From positions 1 through 64,000 of the forward strand of contig CAJTVQ010000003.1 in NCBI GenBank assembly GCA_910579935.1: a stretch of DNA of 64,000 nt, written 5' to 3'. The position numbers and the translations under genes were made by a program. Under the pieces are notes generated by a model. It made no database searches. It worked only from the letters and a program-made list of their open reading frames with translations, and was not told the DNA's origin. The stretch's first letter is position 1. Every line of letters starts with the position of its first letter. Source of the stretch: an uncultured Lachnospiraceae bacterium. Its GTDB lineage: Bacteria; Bacillota; Clostridia; Lachnospirales; Lachnospiraceae. This document shows positions 1 through 8,883 of the stretch, one piece after another.

Positions 1-78
1 AGATAAAGTTTGTTACGATGCAAGCATCGGGGAATGTACCCTCCTATGATTCAAGTGAATCACTCCCTATCATATACT

Positions 79-1569
79 TTACAAACCAAAGGAAGCTACT
101 ATATCTCCGAATTCCTTACTTCTGGAAAAACCATAAAAAACATCCAGCCTGCTCATCCCGTTCTCCAGACGCCCTACCCAGTCATGCAGCCCCGTTGAAT
201 CATATTCCCTGCCAAGAAATGTCCGATACAGAAGCTTAACAAAATCTTCGTTGCTCAGCTTCTTCCCTGCAACTTCAGGTGAGAAAATAAATCCCTTTCC
301 AACATCCTCCGGAGATGCTTTCTTATCTACCAATCTGCCTGTCCAATCATTCAGACCAGCCATATCAGGAGTCCTTTCCAAGGCAACTTGATAAAACCGC
401 CATACAAATCCGGTAGCCCCCCTGTTCTTATCCCTGTTCTCGACTACGTTAATCGTTCCTCGCCGGATTCCATAATATGCGCAAAGTCCGTCAAATTCCG
501 TACTGTCAATAAATCCTTTCAAAACAAAGGTCCTGCTCATCCCCGTATTCAGCGCATCCTGCCAATTTTCCCTGCCTGCCCGGTCGGATGCCCTGTCAAA
601 CAAAGTCTGATATAGAATCTCAATATATTCTTTATCGCTTACATTTCTCTCTTCAAATTCTTTACTTTGAATAAATCCCCTGACCGCTTCTCCTCCACTA
701 ATCTGCCCCTTGGCAAGTCTGTTTGTCCAGTCATTCAATCCTGCCGAGTCTGCCGGTCTGTTGAATACCTTTAAATAAAGGCGTTTAACAAAATTTCTTA
801 TTGCTACTGTTTTGTAATCTTCCAGCTTTACCCTGAATTCTTCATAAGAATTCGTAACGTCTGTTTTTCCATTAAAATAGACGGCAATACACTGGATTGT
901 ATAAATTCCTTCCTTATACTTCCCCACATCAGTAGTATCCCATTCAAAAACAAGTCTGGTCGTTCCTACCTTTTTGTCATAATTTCCAATTTTCCTTGTC
1001 AATGCATCATTCGGATTCACCGACTTCCCCCTGAATATCGTTATACGGTATTCATCCAGTTCCTTGCCAAAAGAACGCAGATCAAAACTAAGTTTGATCT
1101 TTGTATTGTTGGAATAAGTCTTGTTATACATCGTTGGATCCGGAGTGATCGTTCCATGCATATTAGCCTGGGTAACAGGTTCTCCATCTTCTTCCAAAAC
1201 CTGTACTTCTACTAGGGAAAGCTCACCAAAGTCTTCAAATCCCTCATTGGGACTCCTATGTACCGTCTCAGGAATTTCCTCAGATACCTCTTTCTCTGTC
1301 TCTCCTTCCTCCAGCACCTGTCCGAAATCAATATCTATTTCATCTGTTTCCAGTATTTCATCTGCAACAGGCTCTTCATCCACCGTACCGGTATCACTGT
1401 CCGTATTCTCCATTTCCTCCTCGGAAATATTAATATCCTCTATTTCCATATTTTCCATTATATGATCCGATTCCGTGTTTGCAGACGGTTCTGCAGCTGT
1501 AACTGCCATAGGCACTACCATTGCTATAATCAACGCCCACGCCAGCAATAATTTCTTTGATTTTTTCAT
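79..1569 (-). CDS. Secreted Ig-like protein with C-terminal DUF4214 module
   Basis: This is a 496-aa predicted extracellular protein of unknown function. A signal peptide covers residues 1-26 (KKSKK, then a hydrophobic stretch ending TAA). An acidic Glu/Asp-rich linker follows to about residue 120, and residues 135-250 read as one beta-sandwich or Ig-like domain. Residues 254-496 are four tandem DUF4214 units, each with a core resembling FNRPADSAGLNDW and a GFxxSxEF end; the protein ends in FGL. There is no LPXTG motif or membrane anchor. The start has AGGAGG 5 nt upstream. It has its own promoter just downstream of the long glycan operon. DUF4214 function is not established; a role in surface glycan binding or attachment is inference from context. 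Confidence 0.85.
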   Translation of the reverse strand: MKKSKKLLLAWALIIAMVVPMAVTAAEPSANTESDHIMENMEIEDINISEEEMENTDSDTGTVDEEPVADEILETDEIDIDFGQVLEEGETEKEVSEEIPETVHRSPNEGFEDFGELSLVEVQVLEEDGEPVTQANMHGTITPDPTMYNKTYSNNTKIKLSFDLRSFGKELDEYRITIFRGKSVNPNDALTRKIGNYDKKVGTTRLVFEWDTTDVGKYKEGIYTIQCIAVYFNGKTDVTNSYEEFRVKLEDYKTVAIRNFVKRLYLKVFNRPADSAGLNDWTNRLAKGQISGGEAVRGFIQSKEFEERNVSDKEYIEILYQTLFDRASDRAGRENWQDALNTGMSRTFVLKGFIDSTEFDGLCAYYGIRRGTINVVENRDKNRGATGFVWRFYQVALERTPDMAGLNDWTGRLVDKKASPEDVGKGFIFSPEVAGKKLSNEDFVKLLYRTFLGREYDSTGLHDWVGRLENGMSRLDVFYGFSRSKEFGDIVASFGL

Positions 1570-1622
1570 ATGTCCTCCTATGCTCTTTACAGACCCATTT
1601 TCGACAAAACTTTCATCTATAT

Positions 1623-1650
1623 TCTATAACTACACATAGTTCATTGTCAA
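1623..1650 (-). promoter_or_regulatory. Sigma-A-type promoter for the 79-1569 gene
   Basis: Minus strand reads TTGACA (1650-1645), a 16-bp spacer, and TATAGA (1628-1623), about 55 bp before the start codon. It gives the last DUF4214 gene a transcript of its own. Confidence 0.6.
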
Positions 1651-1661
1651 CATCTGAAATC

Positions 1662-2744
1662 CTAATCTTGTATATGGCAATTATTCTGATTCATTCTAAT
1701 ATAATCTATAAATTTCCGGACAGTTGCCTGATTGTCAAAGTCTTTCAGTCTCTCGTAACCATTCTCTATCAGTTTTCTTCTGAGCGTTTCATCTGTAATA
1801 ACCCTGTTCATTACTGCTGCAGTTTCCAACGGATCTTTCTTATCTAACAGAATACCTGCTCCTCCCAATGTCTCTCCTACTGCACTGCTGTCATACGCAA
1901 CTACCGGAACTCCGAATATCATCGCTTCAATCAAAGGAACACCAAAACCCTCATGCTCACTTTGACACAGAAATAAATCCGCACACTGGTAAAACGCCAA
2001 AATCTCATCGAATCTGATATGGCCGGGATAAATCACATCCTCCACTCCCATTTTCTTCGTGTATTCTTCCAGCTGCGCCTGATATTTCTCCATTCCTCCA
2101 TAAGTTCCGACCAAAATAAGTCTCGATTTCGAATTATAATATTTCTTATAATGATGGAACGCATTGATCACGTCATGCTGTGCCTTATTAGGAACAATTC
2201 TTCCGACAAAAACAATATTGGTCCATTCGTCTTTGTATTGCTCCATTATTTTTTGATCCGGCATCTTTTTATAATCATCATACGCAATCAGTATGGGAAC
2301 CACTGTTATATCGCACCGATATCCCATATGTATCAGATCTTCTTTATTGTACCGGGAATCCGCAATGCAGCATGCTGCCTTATCTGACAGATATGCCGCA
2401 TCCTCCAGTCCCGTGATGCAGTTGATTTCTCCCTGCCTGTTATACCCTGCAAAATATTCGGGCGGTGTAATATTATGATAATTAATAATAATCTTGCACT
2501 TATGTTCCGTAACCTTTCTGTTTAGTTCCGTTCCCGTGGATAAATGATATAATATCACATCTTCATCCATTTCCTCATACAGCCCATAATCTTCTGCCGT
2601 ACCTTCCGGCAGCCTGGCATCTATTACTTCCGCATATATTTTTGTCTTAATCCTGTTTTCCCTGAATGCTCTTTGCAGGGCGATTACATGATTCCCTATT
2701 GCATCTCCAAATGCAAGTACTTTCAAGATCTGAACTATCCGCAT
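1662..2744 (-). CDS. Glycosyltransferase, GT4 family
   Basis: A 360-aa cytoplasmic GT-B enzyme that probably adds one sugar to the polysaccharide exported by the neighbouring Wzm/Wzt pair. The C-terminal nucleotide-sugar domain shows a GRIVPNKAQHDVI loop near residue 190 and the EHEGFGVPLIEAM motif (E-x7-E) near residue 280. The N-terminal half is the variable acceptor domain. I chose the ATG at 2744 because GGGAG lies 7 nt upstream and the protein then begins directly with the beta strand MRIVQIL; an in-frame ATG at 2765 has no better site. It is the last gene of the operon that begins at 14954. Donor and acceptor cannot be told from sequence. Confidence 0.87.
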   Translation of the reverse strand: MRIVQILKVLAFGDAIGNHVIALQRAFRENRIKTKIYAEVIDARLPEGTAEDYGLYEEMDEDVILYHLSTGTELNRKVTEHKCKIIINYHNITPPEYFAGYNRQGEINCITGLEDAAYLSDKAACCIADSRYNKEDLIHMGYRCDITVVPILIAYDDYKKMPDQKIMEQYKDEWTNIVFVGRIVPNKAQHDVINAFHHYKKYYNSKSRLILVGTYGGMEKYQAQLEEYTKKMGVEDVIYPGHIRFDEILAFYQCADLFLCQSEHEGFGVPLIEAMIFGVPVVAYDSSAVGETLGGAGILLDKKDPLETAAVMNRVITDETLRRKLIENGYERLKDFDNQATVRKFIDYIRMNQNNCHIQD

Positions 2745-2793
2745 ACTTTTTCTCCCAAACATCATCTACACTGTATGTTTCCATACAGACAAT

Positions 2794-4401
2794 TTAAAAC
2801 ATAGATACCTCTTTGATTATTATATCCTCCGAACCATCATTGCTGATAGTAAATTCTACATTCTGCTGCAACTCTTCCAGAAAAAATGAAATCGCATTAT
2901 CCCCATCCTTTAACCCTGCTGTCAACAGTACTTTTCTTCCCTTATCTGCAGTAATCTTAAGCATTGTGACTTCCCTGCCATTCAGTTTCACGGCAAAATT
3001 CATTCTATATCTGCCTTTTCCAAGAATCATATAAGGACCGCACATAAGCCCTTTTTTATGCAGGATAATGTTTCCGTCTTTTCTTTCACCATATTCCGAT
3101 ACATACATACAAGACTTATAATCTACCCTGTCATTTTCTCCCGCGAATACATAACAGATAAAATCTCTTTCCTCCATCGCATTCCGATGATCCAAAATTT
3201 TCAATCCCGCCTGCTTACTCATAATTTCCACCGAATTGCCAGTAAAGAAATGCGTATGAAATCTTGTGTACTCATATTTATACATATAACAAGCCGTGCT
3301 ATGCGCCATCTTAGACTCGGGATGCATTAACAAAGTTTTCATGAATCTGAGGCCCTCTATGGGATCAAGCAGATGCTCCAGCAAATCATTGGAATAAATA
3401 CCGTCAAATTTCATTTTTACCAATTCCGCCTCATTTGTAATCATATATGGATTGTCCGCTTCTGACGCATACGGCTCGTATCCATATACATTATATCCTT
3501 CCGCCCTTAACTGCTGTATGGATTTAGACCAGCATCCACATCCATAATTAAGATATACCCCGTCTTTATTCGGATTGAGCATATAAAACGCTTCTATTTC
3601 TTTATCAAAAGAACAACCTTCATCAAATCCATAATAATGTATCTTATAATCTTCATCTATATCATTTTGGGAAAGATTCATGAATTTTGTAGGTCCAAAA
3701 ATAACGCCGCATTCCGGGCATACATATCTGACCAGCCTGCCGCCCCTAAATATACATTCTGCTTCCTTTGTCTCAAAGGAACCTCTTTGGGCATGATAGC
3801 CACAGATATTACAACGGATGATATCTGTGGCATGCTCTTCTTTTTTTGCTAATTCGTCATTTTGTTTCCATTTCACGCCCATCAGCTGCCTCGTAACAAC
3901 TCTCAGCTTTTCATCCGTCAATATCAGCTGCCTCGTAACAGCTTCCAGCTTTTCATCCATCAATTCCTCGTAAAATTTCCTTGTCGCCTTCTGTTCCTGC
4001 TCTAATGTCTGTATCTGTTTCCTTATCTCTTCAAATATAGTATTTTCATCATCTACATAATACTTCAACTGATTCAACGTTCTTACTACATCCGAATTAA
4101 ACTTATTCTGATAATTTACAATAGGCCAGAAAACACATTTGGATACCTTACGTATTATCTTTTGGAAAAGTTTCTTAACCGGATTACTGCCAGGAAAAGG
4201 AAAAAACATTGGATTATTCCAATCTTTATTGCACAGATTCACCTGATTCAGCAGTTCTGCCGCATTATATCTTCCATTATCCATCCCCTGTATTGTGGGA
4301 ATCGGTATATCCTGAAACTTCAAATCTTCCTCTTTATATCCTTTTTCTTTTATTTCTTTCCTTATTTCGGACATGATCAGATCAACATCAATTCGCTGCA
4401 T
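2794..4401 (-). CDS. Coiled-coil class I methyltransferase (possible glycan-capping enzyme)
   Basis: A 535-aa protein in the glycan operon. Residues 90-185 form a charged heptad-like coiled coil that contains a 14-residue direct repeat (EKLxxVTRQL twice). Residues 195-240 carry a Cys4 zinc-binding pair (CNICG and CPECG), as found at the front of sugar C-methyltransferases. Residues 255-430 form a Rossmann-type SAM domain (YGCGCWSKSIQQL glycine loop, NDLLEHL). The last 100 residues look like a small beta-sandwich. It sits two genes downstream of the Wzt homologue, whose C-terminal domain could recognise a capped glycan end. The combination recalls WbdD-type chain terminators with a coiled-coil ruler, but no kinase domain is visible. 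Acceptor unknown. Confidence 0.75.
   Translation of the reverse strand: MQRIDVDLIMSEIRKEIKEKGYKEEDLKFQDIPIPTIQGMDNGRYNAAELLNQVNLCNKDWNNPMFFPFPGSNPVKKLFQKIIRKVSKCVFWPIVNYQNKFNSDVVRTLNQLKYYVDDENTIFEEIRKQIQTLEQEQKATRKFYEELMDEKLEAVTRQLILTDEKLRVVTRQLMGVKWKQNDELAKKEEHATDIIRCNICGYHAQRGSFETKEAECIFRGGRLVRYVCPECGVIFGPTKFMNLSQNDIDEDYKIHYYGFDEGCSFDKEIEAFYMLNPNKDGVYLNYGCGCWSKSIQQLRAEGYNVYGYEPYASEADNPYMITNEAELVKMKFDGIYSNDLLEHLLDPIEGLRFMKTLLMHPESKMAHSTACYMYKYEYTRFHTHFFTGNSVEIMSKQAGLKILDHRNAMEERDFICYVFAGENDRVDYKSCMYVSEYGERKDGNIILHKKGLMCGPYMILGKGRYRMNFAVKLNGREVTMLKITADKGRKVLLTAGLKDGDNAISFFLEELQQNVEFTISNDGSEDIIIKEVSMF
3881..3962 (-). repeat. 42-bp tandem duplication inside the methyltransferase coiled coil
   Basis: Two nearly identical 40-bp stretches begin at 3881 and 3923, a period of exactly 42 bp. 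They encode 14 residues, i.e. two heptads, so gaining or losing a unit would lengthen or shorten the coiled coil without breaking frame or register. Confidence 0.85.
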
Positions 4402-4416
4402 TTATCCTATTCCTCT

Positions 4417-5604
4417 CTATTTACACATTTTTTCAAAATATGTTGTATATTTCTTAACTATAACATCCCATGCAAAATTATTAATCACAAACATTCTTCC
4501 CTGTTTTCCCATCTCCGATGCAGTTTCCTTATTGTTCAAAATATAATTAACCGCACCCTCAAACTCAAAATAATTATTAAAATAGAGTCCAGCACCGGCC
4601 TGTCTTGCAAAATGACTGGTTACTGCGCATTCTTCATGCACCAGCACCGGCCTCTCACACAGCCAGCTTTCCATAATTACAAGTGAAAAGCTCTCGTTTT
4701 TGGAAGGCTGGCACAATAACTCTGCAGCCGCATAAGCATCAAACTTGTCCTGTATATCCACGAATCCCAAATCATATACATCTTTTTTCACCGGCTCCGG
4801 TATTACTACCGAACCGCCTCCAATCAGCACCAATTTGAGATTGTTATCATTTCTCGATTTATATTCGGCAAAATTATGAATCAGGGTATAAATATTTTTA
4901 CCCACATCTTTACGTCCCGCATACAGAATAAATGGATCACTGATACTATATTTTTGACGAAATCTTGCACTGTCATACATAATATCTGTATATACTCCTT
5001 CCCCCAGCACCGCATAATTAACTCCCGACAAATCATAAACCCTGCATGCCAGTTCCGCCTCCGGTTCAGCGTGGAAAATCATTCCTGCAACTTTGGGGAA
5101 TTGCTCTTTGAAAATCTCCATATATACATAGCTTTCATTATGGAAGCAAGGTATTAATACCGCCCTATCCAAACAACGCTGAATTCCATAATATGTCGTA
5201 CCAAACATATAAGGTATGAATACAAATAAACCATATTCCTCTTTATGCTGTTCTATATATTCATATAAATCCGGACTGTTTACCATTTCTTCCGCAAATA
5301 TTTTTTCTTCTTCCTTTTTTAACGGCATTTCATCCCGCATTAATTTGATATTTACTTTATGAAAAGCATCCGCATTGCGCTTTCTGACTTTAAAACGTCT
5401 TATTTTAATTCCATCCTCTACCGTTATTCCTGGCTTATGGTAATCCTCATTCCAGTCTGCCGAAAATTCTTTTACACAGGTAGATAAAATTTCCAATTCC
5501 ATCCCTGATTCCGACAAATGTTTTGTCAGTCCTCTGAGTTCGGCCTCTGCACCACCAGGAATATTCATTCCAAACCACGGAATGACAAATCCGATTTTTT
5601 TCAT
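4417..5604 (-). CDS. Glycosyltransferase, GT4 family
   Basis: A 395-aa GT-B enzyme. The N-terminus has the Gly-rich loop NIPGGAEAEL of GT4 enzymes. The C-terminal donor domain has LYAGRKDVGKNIYTL near residue 230 and the NESFSLVIMESW motif near 300, where E-x7-E is kept as ESFSLVIME. It resembles the protein at 7706-8866 in length and layout (GGAEAEL against GGSEYYT), so the two look like paralogues adding different sugars. It ends 15 bp before the methyltransferase start and begins 15 bp after the wzt stop, so it is within the same operon. Confidence 0.88.
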   Translation of the reverse strand: MKKIGFVIPWFGMNIPGGAEAELRGLTKHLSESGMELEILSTCVKEFSADWNEDYHKPGITVEDGIKIRRFKVRKRNADAFHKVNIKLMRDEMPLKKEEEKIFAEEMVNSPDLYEYIEQHKEEYGLFVFIPYMFGTTYYGIQRCLDRAVLIPCFHNESYVYMEIFKEQFPKVAGMIFHAEPEAELACRVYDLSGVNYAVLGEGVYTDIMYDSARFRQKYSISDPFILYAGRKDVGKNIYTLIHNFAEYKSRNDNNLKLVLIGGGSVVIPEPVKKDVYDLGFVDIQDKFDAYAAAELLCQPSKNESFSLVIMESWLCERPVLVHEECAVTSHFARQAGAGLYFNNYFEFEGAVNYILNNKETASEMGKQGRMFVINNFAWDVIVKKYTTYFEKMCK

Positions 5605-5619
5605 AATTTCTTCAACCCT

Positions 5620-6903
5620 CTACTTAACATTCCATTCATGCTCTATTCTCATTACACCTACATCTTCTATTACCGAAAACATTTCCACAGCCGCCGCTCC
5701 CTTGTAATAATCAGCCGTACTCCCATCTTCGGATTCAATGGCAAAATCCATCAGATACTTTCCCTGCAGCAAATTCACATTTTTCAAATAAAGTTCTGCT
5801 ACACCGTCCTTTTCCAAAGTAAAACTCTCCAATTTATCTATTCTGGTATTCGTTCCGTAACAGTGCATTTCATCGCTACGGTATACGGCTATACCTATTA
5901 CGGCATTTCTGACTGCCCTTTTTACTTCATAATAAATCTTAATCTTTATATCACTTCCTGTCCGGAAAGTTGTCTTCTTTTTCCCTTCAGAATCCAAAAT
6001 CTCTATCTCCGTAATACAGGCATTTCCATTACCCCACCGGTTGCCGTTTTTCTCCTCTGTATCCTTTGGTTCCGTATTATCCTCCTGAATGATACTGTTT
6101 TCCTTTTCCGCTGATTCCTGTTTACTTCTCTGGCGTTTTGCCTCTTTATCCGCAATCTCCTGACGTTTTTCCCCCATATAATTCAAATATAATGGATGTA
6201 CCTTTCTTGGTGTCCCTTCTGCCTTTATTTTTCCTTCATGTATCCAAAGAGAGCGCTCGCATATCTGCTCGATTTGTCCCATGGAATGGGAAACAATAAC
6301 AATCGTCGTACCCTTCGCCTTAATTTCTCTCAGTTTATTAAAACACTTTGCCTGAAATCCGGCATCGCCTACGCCCAGTATCTCATCAATAAGCAGGATA
6401 TCCGCATCCACATTTATGGCAACAGAAAAAGCAAGGCGCATATACATACCAGAGGAATATGTTCTGACAGGATTATCTATAAATTCCTCCAACTCGGAAA
6501 AAGCAATAATATCATCCAGCCTCCTCTCGATTTCTTTCCTTGATAACCCAAAAATGGAAGCATTAATAAATATATTCTCCATGCCGCTCATATCCGGATG
6601 AAAACCAGCTCCCAACTCAATCAGACTGGATACCCGTCCCCGCATCTCGATACTTCCCATGTCTGGATACATAATCCTTGTAAGCATTTTCAATGTCGTA
6701 CTTTTACCACAGCCATTCTCCCCGATAAGACCAATTGCTTCACCTTTTTTTACATCAAAACTGATTCCCTTCAGTATTTCTCTTTTCTCATATTTACGCC
6801 GTTTATTGGATACTATCTTTTCCTTAATCGTACTGCCTTTATCCAAATATATTTTAAAGCTTTTTGTAATATCTCTCACTTCAATAGCATTCTCTGGATT
6901 CAT
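5620..6903 (-). CDS. wzt: Polysaccharide ABC exporter ATPase with C-terminal glycan-recognition domain (Wzt-like)
   Basis: A 427-aa ATPase that powers export of an undecaprenyl-linked glycan through the permease encoded immediately upstream. Residues 1-240 form the nucleotide-binding domain: Walker A GENGCGKST near 60, signature YSSGMYMRL near 145, Walker B DILLIDEILGVGD near 168, and H-switch VSHS. Residues 245-285 are a charged linker. Residues 290-427 match the beta-sandwich Wzt_C type (CITEIEILDSEGKKKTTF start). In characterised systems that domain binds the modified non-reducing end of the glycan. The stop codon of the permease and this start codon share one base (TAATG), which indicates translational coupling. 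Confidence 0.93.
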   Translation of the reverse strand: MNPENAIEVRDITKSFKIYLDKGSTIKEKIVSNKRRKYEKREILKGISFDVKKGEAIGLIGENGCGKSTTLKMLTRIMYPDMGSIEMRGRVSSLIELGAGFHPDMSGMENIFINASIFGLSRKEIERRLDDIIAFSELEEFIDNPVRTYSSGMYMRLAFSVAINVDADILLIDEILGVGDAGFQAKCFNKLREIKAKGTTIVIVSHSMGQIEQICERSLWIHEGKIKAEGTPRKVHPLYLNYMGEKRQEIADKEAKRQRSKQESAEKENSIIQEDNTEPKDTEEKNGNRWGNGNACITEIEILDSEGKKKTTFRTGSDIKIKIYYEVKRAVRNAVIGIAVYRSDEMHCYGTNTRIDKLESFTLEKDGVAELYLKNVNLLQGKYLMDFAIESEDGSTADYYKGAAAVEMFSVIEDVGVMRIEHEWNVK

Positions 6904-7679
6904 TATAATTCCTCCGCAAAATGTCGTTTCAATATGCTAAACATAAACCATCCGATGATCAGCAATACCACACCCAGCAGACAGGCATGCAGTAAAGTTG
7001 ATATCTGCGGCGGCTGTTTGTAATATAATATATCGCGATATGCGACAATAACCGGCGTCATGGGATTGAGCATAAATATAGGTTTAAAGCGATCCGGCAC
7101 CATTTCCACCTCATACATAACCGGTGTAAGAAACTGCCATGCCATCGCAACAATTATCAGAATATGTTCCAGGTCACGCAGATATACTGTAAGTGCGGAT
7201 GTAATAAATGCAATTCCCAAAGACAGCAAATATTCCACAAACACCACGAATGGCAGATAAATCAATGCCCTCAGCCCGATTCCCTTGCCTGATATTATGA
7301 GAACCGCCAGTACTACAATAAAGGACAATAGCATATTAACCAACTGACAAGTCACATGGGCAATCGGTAATACTTCTCTTGGAAAATATATTTTCTTTAC
7401 TAATTCCTTTTGTGAAAAAACACAGCTGGCGCCTCCCGTAAGAGACGAACTGAAAAAAATCCATGGTATCAATGCTACAAACAAAAATAAATAATAATCC
7501 TCTATCCCGGCCCGCATAATTGCTGAAAAAACGACTGTATATACGCCGAGCTGTAATAACGGATTTAAAAAAGTCCACGCAAAACCAAGCACTGACCCCT
7601 TATACCTTCCCCTTAAATCTCTCTGTATCAAACTGCTTATCATGGATTTGTAAGCAGCCAATTCCTTCAGTGTTTTCAT
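6903..7679 (-). CDS. wzm: Polysaccharide ABC exporter permease (Wzm-like)
   Basis: A 258-aa integral membrane protein of the ABC-2 type, with six predicted membrane segments and the family N-terminus (LIQRDLRGRYKGSVLGFAWTF) that lies along the membrane. It forms the channel partner of the Wzt-like ATPase encoded next. Length and topology are normal for the family. The start has GGGAG 7 nt upstream. With no Wzx flippase visible in this operon, it is the likely export route for the glycan built by the four GT4-containing genes around it. Confidence 0.93.
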   Translation of the reverse strand: MKTLKELAAYKSMISSLIQRDLRGRYKGSVLGFAWTFLNPLLQLGVYTVVFSAIMRAGIEDYYLFLFVALIPWIFFSSSLTGGASCVFSQKELVKKIYFPREVLPIAHVTCQLVNMLLSFIVVLAVLIISGKGIGLRALIYLPFVVFVEYLLSLGIAFITSALTVYLRDLEHILIIVAMAWQFLTPVMYEVEMVPDRFKPIFMLNPMTPVIVAYRDILYYKQPPQISTLLHACLLGVVLLIIGWFMFSILKRHFAEEL

Positions 7680-7705
7680 TTCATCTCCCTGTCTTAATCA
7701 AGATA

Positions 7706-8866
7706 TTATGGAATTTCTATCATGGCTTTCACCTTTTCCATTATTTTATCCCATGCATAAAATTCCTGTATATACTTTCCTGCATTCCGACACATCTGTT
7801 CATAATCTTCTCCGAATATACGTCGCATGCCAGTCAGGAAATCATCATATTCTGTATAGTATATACCACTCCGGCTTTTAACACAATGCCCTTTTAACAC
7901 CTCACACTTGCCGTTGACAATGACCGGCTTGTTCAGAGCCATCGCTTCCAATACAGAAATCGACAGACTCTCGAACTGCGAAGGCAGCCACAATGCTTTT
8001 GCCGCTTTTATTCCGTCAAACTTATCCTCTTCCGGCACAAAACCTAAATATCGTATAGTTCCGACTTCCGGAATCTCCATAAATTCCTGTCCCATAATAA
8101 CCAATTGTAATTCAGGATTATCCTTTCCATACCGCATAAAGAACCGTAGCATTTCCCCACAGCCTTTATTGACGTCTACCCTTCCGGTATACAACAGAAA
8201 CGGTCCGTTTATGCAATATTTCTCACGGAATCTTTTTTCATCAATATCCTCCGGCAAATCTATACCGACTCCTGCCACTTCATTCGGAACATACTCATTA
8301 TGAAACGTCCTGTGTACAAATTTTTTTTCTTCTTCTGTCAGATAGATTATCGCCTTGGGAATATGAAACAGCTTATTATAACAGTCAAAATAAACACAAA
8401 ATTCATCGTGTGCCGTAGGAATAAAAACTGATTTTTTACTAACTTTTGGCATTCCCCATACTGTAGTATAATACAAATATGTTATAAATACAAATACATC
8501 ATATTCTTCTTCCTTATTACCAATGTACTGCAGCAGTTCCGGAACACATGGTCCCTGGGCATTTACCCATGCCCTGTTTACTATTTTACTGTCCATACCG
8601 CATCGGGTAATAAGTTTTCCGCATATTTTCTGTTTCAGTACATTCCTGCTCTTTTCCACCGTAAAACGACGAACCAGTACCCCGTGTATCACTTCTTCAT
8701 CACACTCATAACTATTTTCCCATGTGTCGTATGAAACCGCTTTCGTGGTAAGCACTTCGACCTGATAATATTGTGCCAGTTTTTCTGCCAGCAATCTTGT
8801 ATAGTATTCTGATCCACCGTTTACTTCCAATCCATATCTCTGATTAACCAGCGCAATTTTTTTCAT
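7706..8866 (-). CDS. Glycosyltransferase, GT4 family
   Basis: A 386-aa GT-B enzyme. Features seen: N-terminal NQRYGLEVNGGSEYYTRLL, the donor-site LYTGRVDVNKGCGEM near 230, and FESLSISVLEAMALNKPVI near 300. The E-x7-E pair is present (ESLSISVLE). The closest relative in the window is the 395-aa GT4 at 4417-5604. It lies 17 bp after the large two-domain transferase and 26 bp before the wzm gene. Sugar specificity is unknown. Confidence 0.88.
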   Translation of the reverse strand: MKKIALVNQRYGLEVNGGSEYYTRLLAEKLAQYYQVEVLTTKAVSYDTWENSYECDEEVIHGVLVRRFTVEKSRNVLKQKICGKLITRCGMDSKIVNRAWVNAQGPCVPELLQYIGNKEEEYDVFVFITYLYYTTVWGMPKVSKKSVFIPTAHDEFCVYFDCYNKLFHIPKAIIYLTEEEKKFVHRTFHNEYVPNEVAGVGIDLPEDIDEKRFREKYCINGPFLLYTGRVDVNKGCGEMLRFFMRYGKDNPELQLVIMGQEFMEIPEVGTIRYLGFVPEEDKFDGIKAAKALWLPSQFESLSISVLEAMALNKPVIVNGKCEVLKGHCVKSRSGIYYTEYDDFLTGMRRIFGEDYEQMCRNAGKYIQEFYAWDKIMEKVKAMIEIP

Positions 8867-8883
8867 AAGAATTTTCCTGCCAG

